DNA from: DATCJU01 sp036562635 | GTDB taxonomy: Bacteria > Actinomycetota > Actinomycetes > Mycobacteriales > Pseudonocardiaceae | DNA length: 7,459 nucleotides | Reading direction: 5' to 3' | Assembly: GCA_036562635.1 (NCBI GenBank) | Contig: DATCJU010000101.1 | Location: forward strand, 1-7,459 | Shown here: positions 1 through 6,463 of the stretch, in pieces | How positions within the stretch are numbered: position 1 is the stretch's first letter | How the letters are laid out: each line of letters starts with the position of its first letter | Position numbers and translations under genes: made by a program | The notes under the pieces: model-generated | Seen by the model: the letters and a program-made list of their open reading frames with translations, nothing else | What the model was told of the DNA's origin: nothing | Databases searched by the model: none

Positions 1-110
1 GTTCAACCACCCACCAACACCCAACCACCAGGCCAGGCGCCAGCAGGCTCACACACTCTCAAAGGAACCCCAAAAACAGGGAACCACGTCACTGGCATAC
101 ATTCGGCACG

Positions 111-130
111 CTGTTGAGTTCTCAAGGAAC
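111..130 (-). promoter_or_regulatory. boxA-like rRNA antitermination motif
   Basis: The minus strand reads GTTCCTTGAGAACTCAACAG. This matches the boxA-type element of actinobacterial rRNA leaders (mycobacterial form around TTTGAGAACTCAATAG; the Bacillus counterpart is CTTTGAAAACT). In that family the element is bound by NusB/NusE in the nascent transcript and supports antitermination across the rRNA operon. The core is a near-palindrome (TTGAG-AA-CTCAA), so a short hairpin is also possible. The assignment rests on motif recognition only. Confidence 0.75.
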
Positions 131-145
131 ACACGCACACCATCA

Positions 146-162
146 CGAGACTCATCATCTCG
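146..162 (-). promoter_or_regulatory. Small hairpin upstream of boxA (boxB-like)
   Basis: CGAGA and TCTCG form a 5-bp inverted repeat around a 7-nt loop, about 16 nt upstream of the boxA-like motif in the direction of rRNA transcription. Antitermination regions commonly pair a small hairpin (boxB) with boxA, and position and size fit. The stem is short enough to occur by chance, so the functional call is tentative. Confidence 0.4.
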
Positions 163-262
163 ATCCGGGGCGGGGTGCTCTTCAGAGCTCTTCCGGTCCG
201 TTCCGCTCCCGACCGGCCAACCCCGTGGCTGACCGCTGGAGCCTCGTCCCGGAGGCCGCACC

Positions 263-291
263 AATCTACCCGGTTCGTGTCGCGGTGTCAA
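263..291 (-). promoter_or_regulatory. rRNA operon promoter, proximal (P2)
   Basis: The minus strand has a perfect -35 box TTGACA (286-291), a 17-bp spacer and a -10 box TAGATT (263-268). This is close to the ideal principal-sigma promoter (sigma A/HrdB type), unusual in such GC-rich DNA. Transcription would begin near 256 and run toward the boxA motif and the 16S gene outside the window. No start codon with a plausible gene follows, which supports an rRNA role. Confidence 0.8.
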
Positions 292-403
292 CCCGCTCGA
301 CCCGGACGAGCCGTTCACCAGCTCCCGCTGGGACCGTCTCCTTCGGCCGTCCTCGCCAGGGCCTCCGCCCCGTCGTCGTCCGGCCTCCCGTGCGGCGAGG
401 AGA

Positions 404-432
404 AAGTTACGCACACGCGCCGCAGAAGTCAA
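404..432 (-). promoter_or_regulatory. rRNA operon promoter, distal (P1)
   Basis: The minus strand has -35 TTGACT (427-432), exactly 17 bp of spacer, and -10 TAACTT (404-409), again a good principal-sigma promoter. It lies about 140 bp upstream of the second promoter and only 29 bp beyond the stem-loop that ends the preceding gene. Tandem promoters are usual for actinobacterial rRNA operons and allow growth-rate control. The start site would be near 397. Confidence 0.75.
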
Positions 433-461
433 ATCGCCTGGTCAGAGGCTTGACACGGGAC

Positions 462-507
462 GACTGCCCGGCTCCGCCGTGATCCCGGACGGCGGAGCCG
501 GGCAGTC
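462..507 (-). terminator. Stem-loop terminator after the giant GT/methyltransferase gene
   Basis: The arms at 462-480 and 489-507 are perfectly complementary over 19 bp and enclose an 8-nt loop. The hairpin begins 6 nt after the stop codon of the preceding gene. No T-run follows on the minus strand, which is common for actinobacterial terminators of the stem-only type. It sits just before the rRNA promoters and would keep read-through from the protein gene out of the rRNA operon. The symmetry means it could also act on plus-strand transcripts, but no plus-strand gene is seen. Confidence 0.85.
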
Positions 508-513
508 ACCCGA

Positions 514-3500
514 TCACAGGGCTCGCGTACGCGGACGCAGCCACAGCATGGCGGTGGAGCCGGGCCCCGCCGCCTCTGCGGCGTTCAGCACGTCGTCCGG
601 CGAGATCGGGCTGGTCGCGCCCAGGGGCACCAGGTCATACCCCCAGGTCCCGAACTCGCGCAGCGCCGCACCGGGGTCGTCTCCCAGGGCGGCGACCGCG
701 GACGGGGAGAAGGAACAGATCACATGCGGCCGGTCCCGACGCAGCAGGCGCACCAGCCCTCCCAACGCCCGGTGACCACATCCCGGTGTGTCGACCTTCA
801 CCACCGACAACCGCATGCCATTCAGCACGGGGTGGTTCTCCAGCTCCTGGTCCAACCGGACCGCCGGAACCGTGTTCCCGCTCACGGACGCCCCGTCGCC
901 TCCGACCGGTACACCCGTTCCGTCCGGCAGCGCTCCCGAACCCCCGGAGGCCGCGCCGTCCGACGGTGCGACCCCCGTCGGCTGCGCAACCGGCGCCGGA
1001 CGCACCGCCACCCCGCCGGTCAGCGCCGGTTCCGACGTCAACGTCCCGGGGCCGTCCCACGCCGCGGCCTGCACGAGCACCAGTCGTCCCGCCACGGCCG
1101 GTGTGACGTTCACCTCGACGTTGTGCCGCAACAGCTCGGCCGACCGGGCACAGGGTTCGACCGCGACCACGGCGCCCGCGGTGCCGATCCGGCTCAGCAC
1201 CCGGAGGGTGTGGTAGCCGACGTACGCCCCCACGTCGAGGAACATGCCGCCCGGCTCCATCAACGAGTCGATCAGGCCACCGATCTCCGGCTCCCACGTG
1301 CCGTTGGTGGACAACCACGGCAACATCACCGAGTCCTCGGCCGGAAGCCGGAGCAGCCCCGCGTCGCACAGCACCAGGGACGTGGGCCCGAACCGTGCGG
1401 ACAGCTCCTCCTGACCCCGCGGGTCGTTCCGCTCGTGTTCCCGCAGCACCACCCGGCGCAGCGTGTCGACGGTCCGCATCGCCTGACCGGTCATCTGACG
1501 GCTCAGCTCGAGCTCACCCTCCCGGACCCGCGTCACCTCGGCGACCCGGGCCTCGACGGCCTCGACCCGGTCGAGAGTGCGGTTCACGGCCATGGTGAGA
1601 CGGTCCAGGCGCTCGGCCAGCGTGTCCACCTGCTCCGCCCGCCGGGCCGACTCCGCCGCCAGCGCCTCCTCCAGCGCAGCCAACCGCCGTCCCTGGACCG
1701 CCAGGTCCGCCCGCGCCCGGAGCACCCCGTCGTCGGTGCCCAACAACTGGTCGGCGAGCTGCTGCTGCCGCTCGGCCAGCCGTCCCAGCTCCGCGCGGAG
1801 CACGTCCAGTTCCGCCAGGCCGATCCCGTCCCGCAGCTGCTCCTGCCGGTGGACCAGCTCCCGTACCGTCCGCTCGACACCGTCCACCAGCGCACCCATC
1901 ACCTCGCGCAGGTGGTTGTCGTAGTGCCCCAACACCCGCAGCACCGCCTTGCGCAGCGCGGGTGCCATCGGGGTCCGGCTCTGCGCGTCGACGTCCGGTT
2001 GACGGTGCAACGCGTGCCGGGCCAGCAGCAGCGGCCGGAGCGGGTCGTCGGCGGGCCCGCGGGCGACCTGGGACCGTCGTGCCCGCCAGGTGCGGTACGC
2101 CTGCTCGACACGCTCACGCACCTGCTCGACGGAGCCGGTCAGGTCCCGGGTGCGCAGCACGTGCTCCCGTCCCCGCGCCCCGACCCGCCGGGCGCCCTCC
2201 AGGTCCTCGGCCACCGCACGCAGCAGTCGCGCCGCCGCCTGCAGGTCCGGTTCCGTCCCACCCTGGTGGCAGGGGACCAGCACCGCGGCCTCACCACCGG
2301 TCGACCCGGCGAACCACTCCGCGACGGCTCCGTGGTCACTGGCCAGGACCGTCACACCGCGCACCGCGGCGGCAGCCAGCAGCAGGGCGGTCCGCTCCCC
2401 CGCACCACCGTGGTCCTCGGCACCGATGGTGTGCGCCCGGTGCAACGAGACCACGCAGTCGGCGGCGTCGATCAGCTCGACGGGCAGCCCACCCTCCGGA
2501 TCCGCCGCGGGCCGTTCCTCCTCGACCAGCACCACCCGTGGGTCCACGGCGGTGGCCAACCGCAGCCGCTCGGCGGCCTCCGGGTACTCCCGGGCGCCGC
2601 GCACCAGCAGCACCAGCCGCACGTCCCGGCGCTCGCTGAAGGCGGCCAGGAAGGCCGAGACCAGTCCCAGCGCGTTGCCCCGCCGCTCCTCGGCGTGGTC
2701 GGCCAGGCCGACGAACACCACCACGTCCTCGGGCAGGCCCAGCTGCCTGCGGGCGGCGAGCCGGGCGGCGGCGTCCGGCTCACCCGGGTCCGACACCGGC
2801 AGGACGACCGCCCGGACGGGGACCCGTCCACCCTGGCCCGCGCTGCGCCGACCGGCCTCGGACAGCACCCACAGCTCGTCGGGCCCCTCCGCCTGGGCCG
2901 TGGTGGCGGGTACCGCGTCCGGGCGCAGCTCGATCACGTACCGGTCCCGTGGAGCGGGCGGAGCACCGGGACAACGCACCACCACCGGGTAGATCGGCCG
3001 GTCCGAGATCGGCAGCCCGGAGGCACGTACCACGGCACGCAGGGCCCTGCCCAGTTCGCCCTCGCCGAGCACGGCGATCCCGAGCTGGTCCACCAGTTCC
3101 GGCCCCGTCTGTCGGCTGGGCTGCCCAATGGCCTCGGGATGCACCCGTCCGGCCGGCACCCCGTGCTGCAGGCACCACTCGCGGAAGGCCGCGGCGTCCG
3201 CGCCGAAGGGGTCGGGGAACCGGCGTCGCAGCTCGGCGTCCTCCACCCACACCGCAGCCGTCCACCGAGACCCACCGGTGGCACGCTGCCGCTCGTCGGC
3301 CGGGGCGCAGGCCCACTCCAGGAACTCCGCCGCGGCCCGCCCCGCCGGGCTCGTCCCGCCGGAACCTCCCGGGGCGGGCGGAGCGAAGGCGGCGGGCGGG
3401 GGCTGCTGTCCGGCGCGCTCGGCGGCCAACCAGACCCGGTGGTACTCGCGCCGCAGTGCCGCGGGCAGCGGGGTGCCGTCCGGCAGTGCCTCGAAACGGT

Positions 3501-5070
3501 TGGGCAGCACCTCCTTGCCGTGCCGGGCTCGGGCCAGCTCCTGGCGGTAGCGGGCGCACAGCTCGGCCACCAGCGGATGCTCGGACAGCAGCACCCGGGG
3601 CCGGTCCGCCACCTCGGCGGACAACAGCCAGGGGCGCTGCGGGTCGAACCCGGCGAAGTGCACGGTGCGCAGTCGCGCCCCGGCCGCGGTGAGGACCCCC
3701 TCCTCGGTGCGGCCCAGCTCGCGCTGTCCCGCGTTCCACACCGAGAAGCCCAGCCCCGGGTCCCGCAGCACGTAGTGGTCGACCAGGGCCGGCGCCCCCT
3801 CCAGGAAACCGCCCGCGGTGCCGGGGGCTTCCCGGGCCTGCTGGGCCCACGCCGCCAGGAACGACTCGGCGCCCGGGGCCACCGCCAGCAATCCCGGTTC
3901 GTACCGGCCGCTGGCGGTCAGCTCCTCCACGGTGGGGCGCAGCCCGTCCCGGGGCAGGGGCTCCAGCACCCGGGGGACCAGCACCAGCGGCGCGGTGGTG
4001 AGCGGGGGTAGCACCAGGTCGTCGAGGGGGGCGAACACCTGCACCCGGGGATCGAGGTGCAGCACCGGCCCGTCGACCGTGCGCAGGAGGTGCGCCAACA
4101 GGCGGGACTGGAGCACCAGTCGCAACTCCTCGGTGGTGCAGGCGGTGGCCAGCCGGACCAGTTCGACGGGGTCCACACCGATGTCGGCGGGCAGCAGTAC
4201 CCCGGAGTCCACGGGATCCGTCGAGTCCGGGCCGGCGTCGGAGTCACCGTCGACCAGCAGGACCACGAACCGGGCGTACGGGTGGTGGATCAGGAAGCTC
4301 TCGGCCAGCACGCGCAGTGCGGCGAGTTCGCTGCGGAACGCGACGGTGCATGCGGTGAGCCTGGGGGTTTCCGCGTCCGCAGGTTCCGGTTCGGCCGTGG
4401 TGGCCGGGGAGTGCTCGTCGGTGGTGGCCGGGGAGTGCTCGGAGGCGCCCTCCTCCACGGGGGCGGGGACCACCACCGGCATTGCCAGGGTAGGTGAGTC
4501 GGGTCCACCGACGAACGGCATCGCCACGGTGGGGTACCCGTCCGGGTCCGGCAGGTCCGTCGGACCGGCGGTCCGGTCCGGTTCCCCCTGCCCGGGGGAG
4601 TTCGCTTCCCGGGTCGTTCCGTCCTCGGTGCCCTCCGACGACACCTCGTCCACCGGGCCCGGGGTCTGCGGCTTCGGGTGGGGCGGGACGTGTTCCCGCC
4701 AGACCGGTTGTTCCGCGGTGTCGACCGGGGTCGGGGTGGTCGCACCGTCACCCCGCTCCTGGTCGGAGGCGGCGCCCCCGGCGGCCGGGGTGATCGTCCC
4801 GTGCGGCTCCTGGTCCTCCGGGGGCCGAGCCGCGCCGGGTTCGTCTCCCGGCCCGGGTTCCTCGGCGAGGGTGTCCACCGGCCGGGTGGGTTCCTCCCCG
4901 GCGGGGCTCGGACCCTCCGTCACTGCCTCCTGCAGCGGCTCCGCCACCTGTTCCCCCGCTGTTCCGGCTGGTACGGGGGACGATTCTGCGGCGGGCTGGT
5001 TCACCTCGGGACTGCGGTCGTGCACGACGCAGAACCTACTGGCGGTGTTTTCGCGGCCACGCCGGGCCAC
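514..5070 (-). CDS. Giant multidomain glycosyltransferase-like / FkbM-family methyltransferase protein
   Basis: Uninterrupted frame of 1,518 codons. Residues 1-237 are Pro/Glu/Thr/Gly-rich and probably disordered. Residues 240-520 resemble the GT-A-like nucleotide-sugar transferase domain of actinobacterial surface-glycan proteins (LHLDPRVQVFAPLDD, then HFAGFDPQRPWLLS). Residues 520-650 are a linker with FPDPFGAD. Residues 655-1000 resemble a GT4-like GT-B domain (GEGELGRA, ERRGNALGLVSAF, VSLHRAH). Residues 1050-1210 are predicted coiled coil. Residues 1222-1518 are an FkbM-type methyltransferase with SAM motif FLDVGAYVGYHT and acidic strand end VAVEP. No signal peptide or membrane segment is seen, so it is probably cytoplasmic. 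Several glycosyltransferase motifs are altered (see findings), so activity of those domains is uncertain. The first start is GTG with weak GGGA upstream; a GTG at codon 16 (5025), preceded by AGTAGG at 9 nt, is an alternative. It begins 15 nt after glnA2, suggesting one transcript. The likely role, by family, is modification of a cell-surface glycan; the substrate is unknown. Confidence 0.85.
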   Translation of the reverse strand: MARRGRENTASRFCVVHDRSPEVNQPAAESSPVPAGTAGEQVAEPLQEAVTEGPSPAGEEPTRPVDTLAEEPGPGDEPGAARPPEDQEPHGTITPAAGGAASDQERGDGATTPTPVDTAEQPVWREHVPPHPKPQTPGPVDEVSSEGTEDGTTREANSPGQGEPDRTAGPTDLPDPDGYPTVAMPFVGGPDSPTLAMPVVVPAPVEEGASEHSPATTDEHSPATTAEPEPADAETPRLTACTVAFRSELAALRVLAESFLIHHPYARFVVLLVDGDSDAGPDSTDPVDSGVLLPADIGVDPVELVRLATACTTEELRLVLQSRLLAHLLRTVDGPVLHLDPRVQVFAPLDDLVLPPLTTAPLVLVPRVLEPLPRDGLRPTVEELTASGRYEPGLLAVAPGAESFLAAWAQQAREAPGTAGGFLEGAPALVDHYVLRDPGLGFSVWNAGQRELGRTEEGVLTAAGARLRTVHFAGFDPQRPWLLSAEVADRPRVLLSEHPLVAELCARYRQELARARHGKEVLPNRFEALPDGTPLPAALRREYHRVWLAAERAGQQPPPAAFAPPAPGGSGGTSPAGRAAAEFLEWACAPADERQRATGGSRWTAAVWVEDAELRRRFPDPFGADAAAFREWCLQHGVPAGRVHPEAIGQPSRQTGPELVDQLGIAVLGEGELGRALRAVVRASGLPISDRPIYPVVVRCPGAPPAPRDRYVIELRPDAVPATTAQAEGPDELWVLSEAGRRSAGQGGRVPVRAVVLPVSDPGEPDAAARLAARRQLGLPEDVVVFVGLADHAEERRGNALGLVSAFLAAFSERRDVRLVLLVRGAREYPEAAERLRLATAVDPRVVLVEEERPAADPEGGLPVELIDAADCVVSLHRAHTIGAEDHGGAGERTALLLAAAAVRGVTVLASDHGAVAEWFAGSTGGEAAVLVPCHQGGTEPDLQAAARLLRAVAEDLEGARRVGARGREHVLRTRDLTGSVEQVRERVEQAYRTWRARRSQVARGPADDPLRPLLLARHALHRQPDVDAQSRTPMAPALRKAVLRVLGHYDNHLREVMGALVDGVERTVRELVHRQEQLRDGIGLAELDVLRAELGRLAERQQQLADQLLGTDDGVLRARADLAVQGRRLAALEEALAAESARRAEQVDTLAERLDRLTMAVNRTLDRVEAVEARVAEVTRVREGELELSRQMTGQAMRTVDTLRRVVLREHERNDPRGQEELSARFGPTSLVLCDAGLLRLPAEDSVMLPWLSTNGTWEPEIGGLIDSLMEPGGMFLDVGAYVGYHTLRVLSRIGTAGAVVAVEPCARSAELLRHNVEVNVTPAVAGRLVLVQAAAWDGPGTLTSEPALTGGVAVRPAPVAQPTGVAPSDGAASGGSGALPDGTGVPVGGDGASVSGNTVPAVRLDQELENHPVLNGMRLSVVKVDTPGCGHRALGGLVRLLRRDRPHVICSFSPSAVAALGDDPGAALREFGTWGYDLVPLGATSPISPDDVLNAAEAAGPGSTAMLWLRPRTRAL
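4397..4440 (-). repeat. Tandem 24-bp coding repeat (EHSPATT x2)
   Basis: A 20-bp string (GTGGTGGCCGGGGAGTGCTC on the plus strand) occurs at 4397-4416 and again at 4421-4440, a period of 24 bp or 8 codons. In the protein it gives EHSPATTD followed by EHSPATTA (residues 211-226), at the end of the disordered N-terminal region and just before the first glycosyltransferase-like domain. The near-identity at DNA level suggests a recent in-frame duplication by slippage; copy number may vary between strains. Confidence 0.85.
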
Positions 5071-5085
5071 GGTTCCCGCGCGGCC

Positions 5086-6429
5086 TCACAGCATGGGCAG
5101 GTAGGTCTTCAGTTCGTACGGGGTCACCTGCCGCCGGTAGGCCTCCCACTCGGCGCGCTTGTTGCGCAGGAAGAAGTCGAAGACGTGCTCGCCCAGCGTC
5201 TCGGCGACCAGCTCCGAGGACTCCATCACCTGCAGCGCCTCGGCCAGGTTCTGCGGCAGGCTCTCGTAGCCGGCGGCCCGGCGTTCCGCCTCGGTGAGTG
5301 ACCACACGTCGTCCTCGGCCTCCGGCGGCAGCTCGTACCCCTCCTGGATTCCCTTCAGGCCGGCGGCCAGGATCACCGCGTAGGCCAGGTAGGGGTTGCA
5401 CGCCGAGTCCAGGCTGCGGATCTCCACCCGGCGGGAGGAGGCCTTGCCCGGCGAGTACATGGGCACCCGCACCAGCGCCGAGCGGTTGGCGTGGCCCCAG
5501 CACACCGCGGTCGGTGCCTCACCACCGACGATCAGCCGCTTGTAGGAGTTCACCCACTGGTTGGTCACCGCGGTGATCTCGCGGGCATGCCGGAGCAGTC
5601 CGGCCACGAACGCCTTGCCGACGGCGGACAGCTCGTAGGGGTCCTCGCTGTCGTAGAACGCGTTGCGGTCCCCCTCGAACAGGCTCACGTGGGTGTGCAT
5701 GCCCGAGCCCGGCTGGTCGGAGAAGGGCTTGGGCATGAAGGACGCACGCACTCCCTGCTTGAGCGCCACCTCCTTGACCACGTACCGGAAGGTCATCACG
5801 TTGTCGGCCATGGTCAGGGCGTCGGCGTAGCGCAGGTCGATCTCCTGCTGTCCCGGTGCGCCCTCGTGGTGGCTGAACTCCACCGAGATGCCCATCGACT
5901 CCAGTGCCTCGATGGCGTGCCGCCGGAAGTGGGGCGCCGCGTCGTGACTGGCCTGGTCGAAGTAGCCACCGGAGTCGGCCGGCTCGGGTGGGGTGCCGTC
6001 GGTGGGCACGTTGCGCAGCAGGAAGAACTCGATCTCCGGGTGCACGTAGAAGGTGAACCCGGCCTCACTGGCCTTGGCCAGGGCACGCCGCAGCACGTGT
6101 CGGGGATCGGCCCAGCAGGGTGAGCCGTCGGGCATCGCGATGTCGCAGAACATCCGGGCCGAGTAGTGCGCCCCGTCCGGGGTCTCCCACGGCAGCACCT
6201 GGAAGGTGGAGGGGTCGGGTTTGGCGACCATGTCCGACTCGTACACCCGGGCGAAGCCCTCGATCGCCGAGCCGTCGAAGCCGATGCCCTCCGCGAACGC
6301 CCCCTCCAACTCCGCGGGAGCCACCGCAACCGACTTGAGGAAACCGAGCACGTCGGTGAACCACAGCCGCACGAAGCGGATGTCGCGTTCCTCGAGCGTG
6401 CGCAGCACGAACTCCTGCTGGCGATCCAT
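5086..6429 (-). CDS. glnA2: Type I glutamine synthetase-like enzyme GlnA2
   Basis: Complete 447-residue protein, normal length for the actinobacterial GlnA2 group and collinear with it from MDRQQEFVLRTLEERDIRF to the C-terminus. The N-terminal beta-grasp domain spans about 15-100 and the catalytic domain about 105-440. Visible active-site residues are E132 and E134 (PEIEFF), E189 and E196 (HHEGAPGQQE), H245 (GSGMHTH), the flap E304 (GGEAPT), N315/R316, R321, E336 and R338. Family members ligate glutamate to an amine with ATP. Mycobacterial GlnA2 was reported to make glutamine, while the Streptomyces coelicolor homologue is described as a gamma-glutamylpolyamine synthetase, so the physiological amine is open. 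The adenylylation-site Tyr of NLYDLP enzymes is absent (the region reads DDVWSL, 373-378), so control by GlnE is unlikely. The ATG is preceded 6 nt away by a -10-like box and by no good ribosome site, suggesting a leaderless mRNA. The giant GT/methyltransferase gene follows after 15 nt. Confidence 0.95.
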   Translation of the reverse strand: MDRQQEFVLRTLEERDIRFVRLWFTDVLGFLKSVAVAPAELEGAFAEGIGFDGSAIEGFARVYESDMVAKPDPSTFQVLPWETPDGAHYSARMFCDIAMPDGSPCWADPRHVLRRALAKASEAGFTFYVHPEIEFFLLRNVPTDGTPPEPADSGGYFDQASHDAAPHFRRHAIEALESMGISVEFSHHEGAPGQQEIDLRYADALTMADNVMTFRYVVKEVALKQGVRASFMPKPFSDQPGSGMHTHVSLFEGDRNAFYDSEDPYELSAVGKAFVAGLLRHAREITAVTNQWVNSYKRLIVGGEAPTAVCWGHANRSALVRVPMYSPGKASSRRVEIRSLDSACNPYLAYAVILAAGLKGIQEGYELPPEAEDDVWSLTEAERRAAGYESLPQNLAEALQVMESSELVAETLGEHVFDFFLRNKRAEWEAYRRQVTPYELKTYLPML

Positions 6430-6435
6430 GGCCGA

Positions 6436-6463
6436 AGCCTATGCCACCCGAGGCCGGTGTCAC
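6436..6463 (-). promoter_or_regulatory. Putative glnA2 promoter giving a leaderless transcript
   Basis: The minus strand has a -35-like GTGACA (6458-6463), a 16-bp spacer and a -10 box TAGGCT (6436-6441; fits TANNNT). Six bases separate the -10 box from the glnA2 ATG, so initiation about 7 nt downstream would fall on the A of the ATG. Actinobacteria use many such leaderless mRNAs. No Shine-Dalgarno sequence is seen before the ATG, which fits. The -35 overlaps a direct repeat of GTGACACC (6456-6471). Confidence 0.55.

Larger units (their letters stand above)
1..397 (-). other. rRNA operon 5' leader (pre-16S leader), partial
   Basis: Read on the minus strand, this gene-free stretch looks like the untranslated leader of an rRNA operon. 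It lies downstream of two sigma-A-type promoters. It contains the motif TTGAGAACTCAACAG followed by CGTGCC, which actinomycetes carry shortly before the 16S gene. The last roughly 100 nt (positions 1-104) are G/T-rich on the minus strand, as such leaders often are. The 16S start signature (GAGTTTGATC on the minus strand) is not present, so the mature 16S gene must begin beyond position 1. The 127-residue open frame at 49-432 has no recognisable protein and overlaps promoter and leader elements, so I do not call a gene here. The 16S-23S spacer is an alternative reading, but the upstream promoters and the preceding protein gene argue for the 16S leader. Confidence 0.8.

Noticed and set aside
49..432. 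Minus-strand 127-codon open frame in the rRNA leader region
   Set aside because: It spans both rRNA promoters and the boxA motif and encodes an Arg/Gly-rich protein unlike any family I know.
450..478. Plus-strand TTGACA as a promoter
   Set aside because: No -10-like hexamer follows at 16-19 bp; the DNA there is the GC-rich terminator stem, and no plus-strand gene lies downstream.
724..4011. Plus-strand open frame of 1,095 codons opposite the giant gene
   Set aside because: Its protein is Arg/Gln/Pro/His-rich with no recognisable domain, while the minus-strand frame has clear domain signatures throughout. Long antisense frames are expected in GC-rich coding DNA.
3818..5104. Plus-strand open frame of 428 codons opposite the N-terminal half of the giant gene
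   Set aside because: Ser/Thr/Gly-rich low-complexity translation with no family resemblance; a mirror of the GC-rich minus-strand coding region.
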